NCBI RefSeq assembly: GCF_032854445.1
Contig: NC_088295.1
Coordinates: 12,883,385 to 12,947,384 of the forward strand
From: Liolophura sinensis
Taxonomy: Eukaryota > Mollusca > Polyplacophora > Chitonida > Chitonidae
Direction: 5' to 3'
Length of the DNA: 64,000 nucleotides
Shown: positions 61,435 through 64,000 of the stretch, one piece after another
How the letters are laid out: each line of letters opens with the position of its first letter
Numbering within the stretch: position 1 is the first letter of the stretch
Notes under the pieces: generated by a model
Databases searched by the model: none
Seen by the model: only the letters and a program-made list of their open reading frames with translations
Told to the model about the DNA's origin: nothing
Program-made: the position numbers and the translations under genes

Positions 61435-63124
61435 CTAAAACAGAGAAAACCACAAGACTCATAACACGAAAGAAACATATCAACTGTAACACATAAAAAC
61501 AATACTGATACAGGATTAGTTGATGGGCAGCAAAGGATGGGTGCATGAATATCTACTGTTACATTCAAAGAAACTACGTTGATAAATACATATAAATTAA
61601 TAGCTGGTTGACAGATTAGAGGGTTGCTTGATTGAGTGATTGATTATTGTCCTGCAGCATGACATCATTGGTTCATATACGAAATACGTCAGTCTGTACA
61701 GGGCAGACTTTTTCTTTTTAAGTGAGAATACCCCATCCACTTTTGTCACTATCTTACTATCCAAAGGCTGTCTTCGTACCCGTAGTAGACAGATCGGATT
61801 GTGATCTTCTCATTAAGCTGTTTTTGAATTAACTGGCGATATGGTTGTTGCAAATGAAGTCGTTTTCAGCGAAAATAACGTTTCCGGTTGAGGGGCGCTG
61901 TTGTCTGCAATATGCCGCTTCCAGTGTTGCTATGCTAATTACATCTCACAATGCCGACTTGTTCGATTTCACAGAGGTGGACTTTCTGTCAGCTGGCGAC
62001 CTTTCATAATTAGAATTCGGTAGCGTAAAGAGACCTGGGAGAGTAGAGCAATTCAGTTCGGTGACCTTCGCGCGCACACATACACATCCCTGATTTTAAG
62101 CACTGCTTTGCAATGCACATTCTCCAGTAAACACGAAATGTGACCGAGTGTTGCAGCTTGGAGCCACCAAAATCAGTCCCAGTCCAATACTGCCCGCTGC
62201 GCATGTCAACACGCACTGTTAATATTTGTTCCATACAAATCTTCACTAGCTCATCCGACATTAGTTTTAATTACCAAAAGCAATGGAGCAATGCTCCAAT
62301 CAAACTCCGTGGTCCTGTACTCATTAACTGCTTTTGGAGAGAGAGAAAGCCGCCCACATCGTACCTTACCGTCTTCTCCATATGTTACCGTCACTGTAGC
62401 TTCGTCTTCTCCATCATATCACGTCAACAGCATGTACATATTCGATATATCATCCAAAGCTTACCAATTTTGTTGCTATGTATCAAACTTATAGCCAGAT
62501 CATCCGCCAAGATATCTGACAGAGATGATACCATTGATAGTGGCAGTGCGCCCTTTATGTAACTTAACATGTTTGTTACAGAATACGATGCTGGCCATGG
62601 GCCGTCGTGTTGCTAGCCATGGGCCGTCGTGTTAAGCATGATAATTACGGGTTCCATTTTGTATGACACTAGAAGAGGACTAATGATGGATCATATCAAA
62701 TTGAGCTGAACGGCTCGTCTTACGTGGCCGGCTAGCAGACTGATAAAGCTTGATTGTTCAATAGACTTTCACTCTTCCAAATGTGCTCACTTGGTCAAGC
62801 GGGTTTTCCTCAGAAAAGCCGCAATCACTCGTAAATGATTCAGTCTGTGAATGAATCTAGATTGTGGGCCCAAGCCGCTCGCTGAGGGGCATTAGGGGCA
62901 TCACTCGGCTGACCCTGCCTAGCTGGGTGAACTGCACTCTTCTTCCTTTCCAACACACCTTGGGTTCCGCTAACCCGCTAAACCGCTTTCATAAACTGAT
63001 TGACCTTTATGTGGAGAGCTGAGCACTCGAGTTTTTCCACCCACCCGTCTACCACCCCCACATCTTCTACCTGACAGCCAGAAGCTGACAAGCTGTAGAC
63101 AAACTTGTCTCCCACACTCACAAC
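61435..63124 (-). other. 5' intron of the TARP gene (continues beyond the window or contains unseen exon)
   Basis: A scan of the minus strand for a GLW codon triplet followed by Cys found none. A short direct duplication of TGGCCATGGGCCGTCGTGTT-type sequence lies at 62,590-62,635. A 140-codon plus-strand frame (62,140-62,562) shows no domain. Confidence 0.5.
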
Positions 63125-63367
63125 ATGTCAATGGTCCCATTGAGCCAAGGTAAAGGACACACTAGCCAGAATGAACTTGTCGGGAAAACGGAACAAAGCA
63201 ATTTAAAAGGCGTCTTGAAGCCAGAGTTTATTCTTGATGGACTGCCGGAGGCTGAGATAAATAAGTTTACCTTAGAAAATGTATATATGAATATCACAAA
63301 GAATGAAAAACACAAAACCTGTTTGGTAAATATGTCTTCATTTAGCAGGACATTAAATCCTCCCTAA
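63125..63367 (+). CDS. Unassigned 80-codon open frame
   Basis: Starts MSMVPLSQGKGHTSQNELVG in a fair ATG context (ACAACATGTC). It has an even, protein-like composition (LKPEFILDGLPEAEINKFTL) and ends in TAA. An alternative end is the donor-like TTTG|GTAAAT at 63,325. No family recognised and no neighbouring exon identified. Confidence 0.2.
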   Translation: MSMVPLSQGKGHTSQNELVGKTEQSNLKGVLKPEFILDGLPEAEINKFTLENVYMNITKNEKHKTCLVNMSSFSRTLNPP

Positions 63368-63477
63368 AGTACAAATTCATACGAGTAGCAAGATGTGTAT
63401 GCTTTTATTGATATTTCCTGGATAAATGCTTTAGGTGTTTATTTCGTGATGTTAGTCTGCCTGCAACCTGCGGCCGA

Positions 63478-63566
63478 TCGTCAGTTCCCCAACCTTATAA
63501 TGCTGGCCGCCGTCGTCTGAGATAAATACTCTTGACTATGACACAAAAAATCAATGAAATAAATAA
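63478..63566 (+). mobile_element. Decayed SINE 3' fragment, TTACGCCGTACT family
   Basis: AATGCTGGCCGCCGTCGTCT followed by a diverged tail with AATGAAATAAATAAATG. Only the 3' third remains. Confidence 0.65.
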
Positions 63567-63624
63567 ATGTCACGATTTCATGGATCTCTATGTTATATTA
63601 CGGTTGCAAGGTTTAACAAGTGAC

Positions 63625-63710
63625 TCATAGTGACATCAATGTAGACATCAATGCACCTTGTGTAGGCATCAGTGCACCTTGTGTAGACATCAGTGCACCT
63701 TCTGTTACGT
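63625..63710. repeat. 21-bp tandem repeat, about four units
   Basis: ATCAGTGCACCTTGTGTAGA and one more base, repeated with one to three changes. Confidence 0.9.
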
Positions 63711-64000
63711 CCAGCTTGCTGTTTCATAGATTCGTATATTAAATTATTTTAGAAATTTTTAAAACAGATATTTATTAAATACAACAAAGAAAAAAACACA
63801 TCGACGTATACAGAATATTCACTCAAGGAATCATAGGATGCCGAATTATAAATGCATTTGTGTTCAACTGAACAAATAGATCACCTCTGTCAACTCTTTA
63901 TAAACATATAAATGCAATTGCAAGTCACTGTTTGCGGGCTTGGCTGTCATGGTGTCGTCATAACTGAGTTGATTTTTAGAAGGTTACAATGCCAACATCG

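Overview
The window looks like nuclear DNA of a lophotrochozoan animal, most likely a mollusc. It is AT-rich, intron-dominated and crowded with tRNA-headed SINEs. The SINE tail reads (on one strand) TTGATTGGTGTTTTACGCCG and ends in ATTT repeats, a sequence I associate with bivalve and gastropod genomes. No operon-like, bacterial or viral organisation is visible. All three recognisable genes are spliced, lie on the minus strand, and were assembled by hand from matching splice sites and intron phases.

Layout. (1) 6,074-17,318 (minus): a four-exon gene for a type I membrane mucin. It has a signal peptide, about 480 residues of Ser/Thr-rich N-glycosylatable stalk with 40-residue repeats, one membrane helix and a short charged tail. 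(2) 23,824-33,926 (minus): a four-exon gene for a four-helix protein of the PMP22/claudin superfamily with the W, GLW-C and C signature. Its third exon runs into a 63-bp minisatellite made from the exon's own 5' end and splice acceptor. Its first intron holds a perfect 1,704-bp tandem duplication and a 1.4-kb inverted-repeat element. (3) 56,111-61,434 (minus): the last three coding exons of a transmembrane AMPA-receptor regulatory protein (TARP, CACNG family, stargazin-like). It ends in the PDZ ligand TTPV; the first exon is not in the window.

Between the genes. 1-6,000 is non-coding with three minisatellites. 17,400-23,650 holds a 343-bp MITE-like element and a long AT tract. 34,000-56,000 has no gene I can support. 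It carries decayed non-LTR reverse transcriptase fragments, two copies of an apparently undescribed terminal-inverted-repeat element (37,350-38,456 and 50,565-51,216, opposite orientations), and a cluster of long minisatellites between 41.8 and 47.5 kb. Long open frames in those arrays are by-products of unit length.

The two claudin-fold genes are on the same strand about 22 kb apart. They share a superfamily but are not close paralogues. I see no evidence that the three genes act together. The most interesting points are the exon-derived minisatellite that multiplies an in-frame splice acceptor, the unusual mucin, and the paired TIR elements. No defence system, CRISPR array or functional tRNA or rRNA gene was found.
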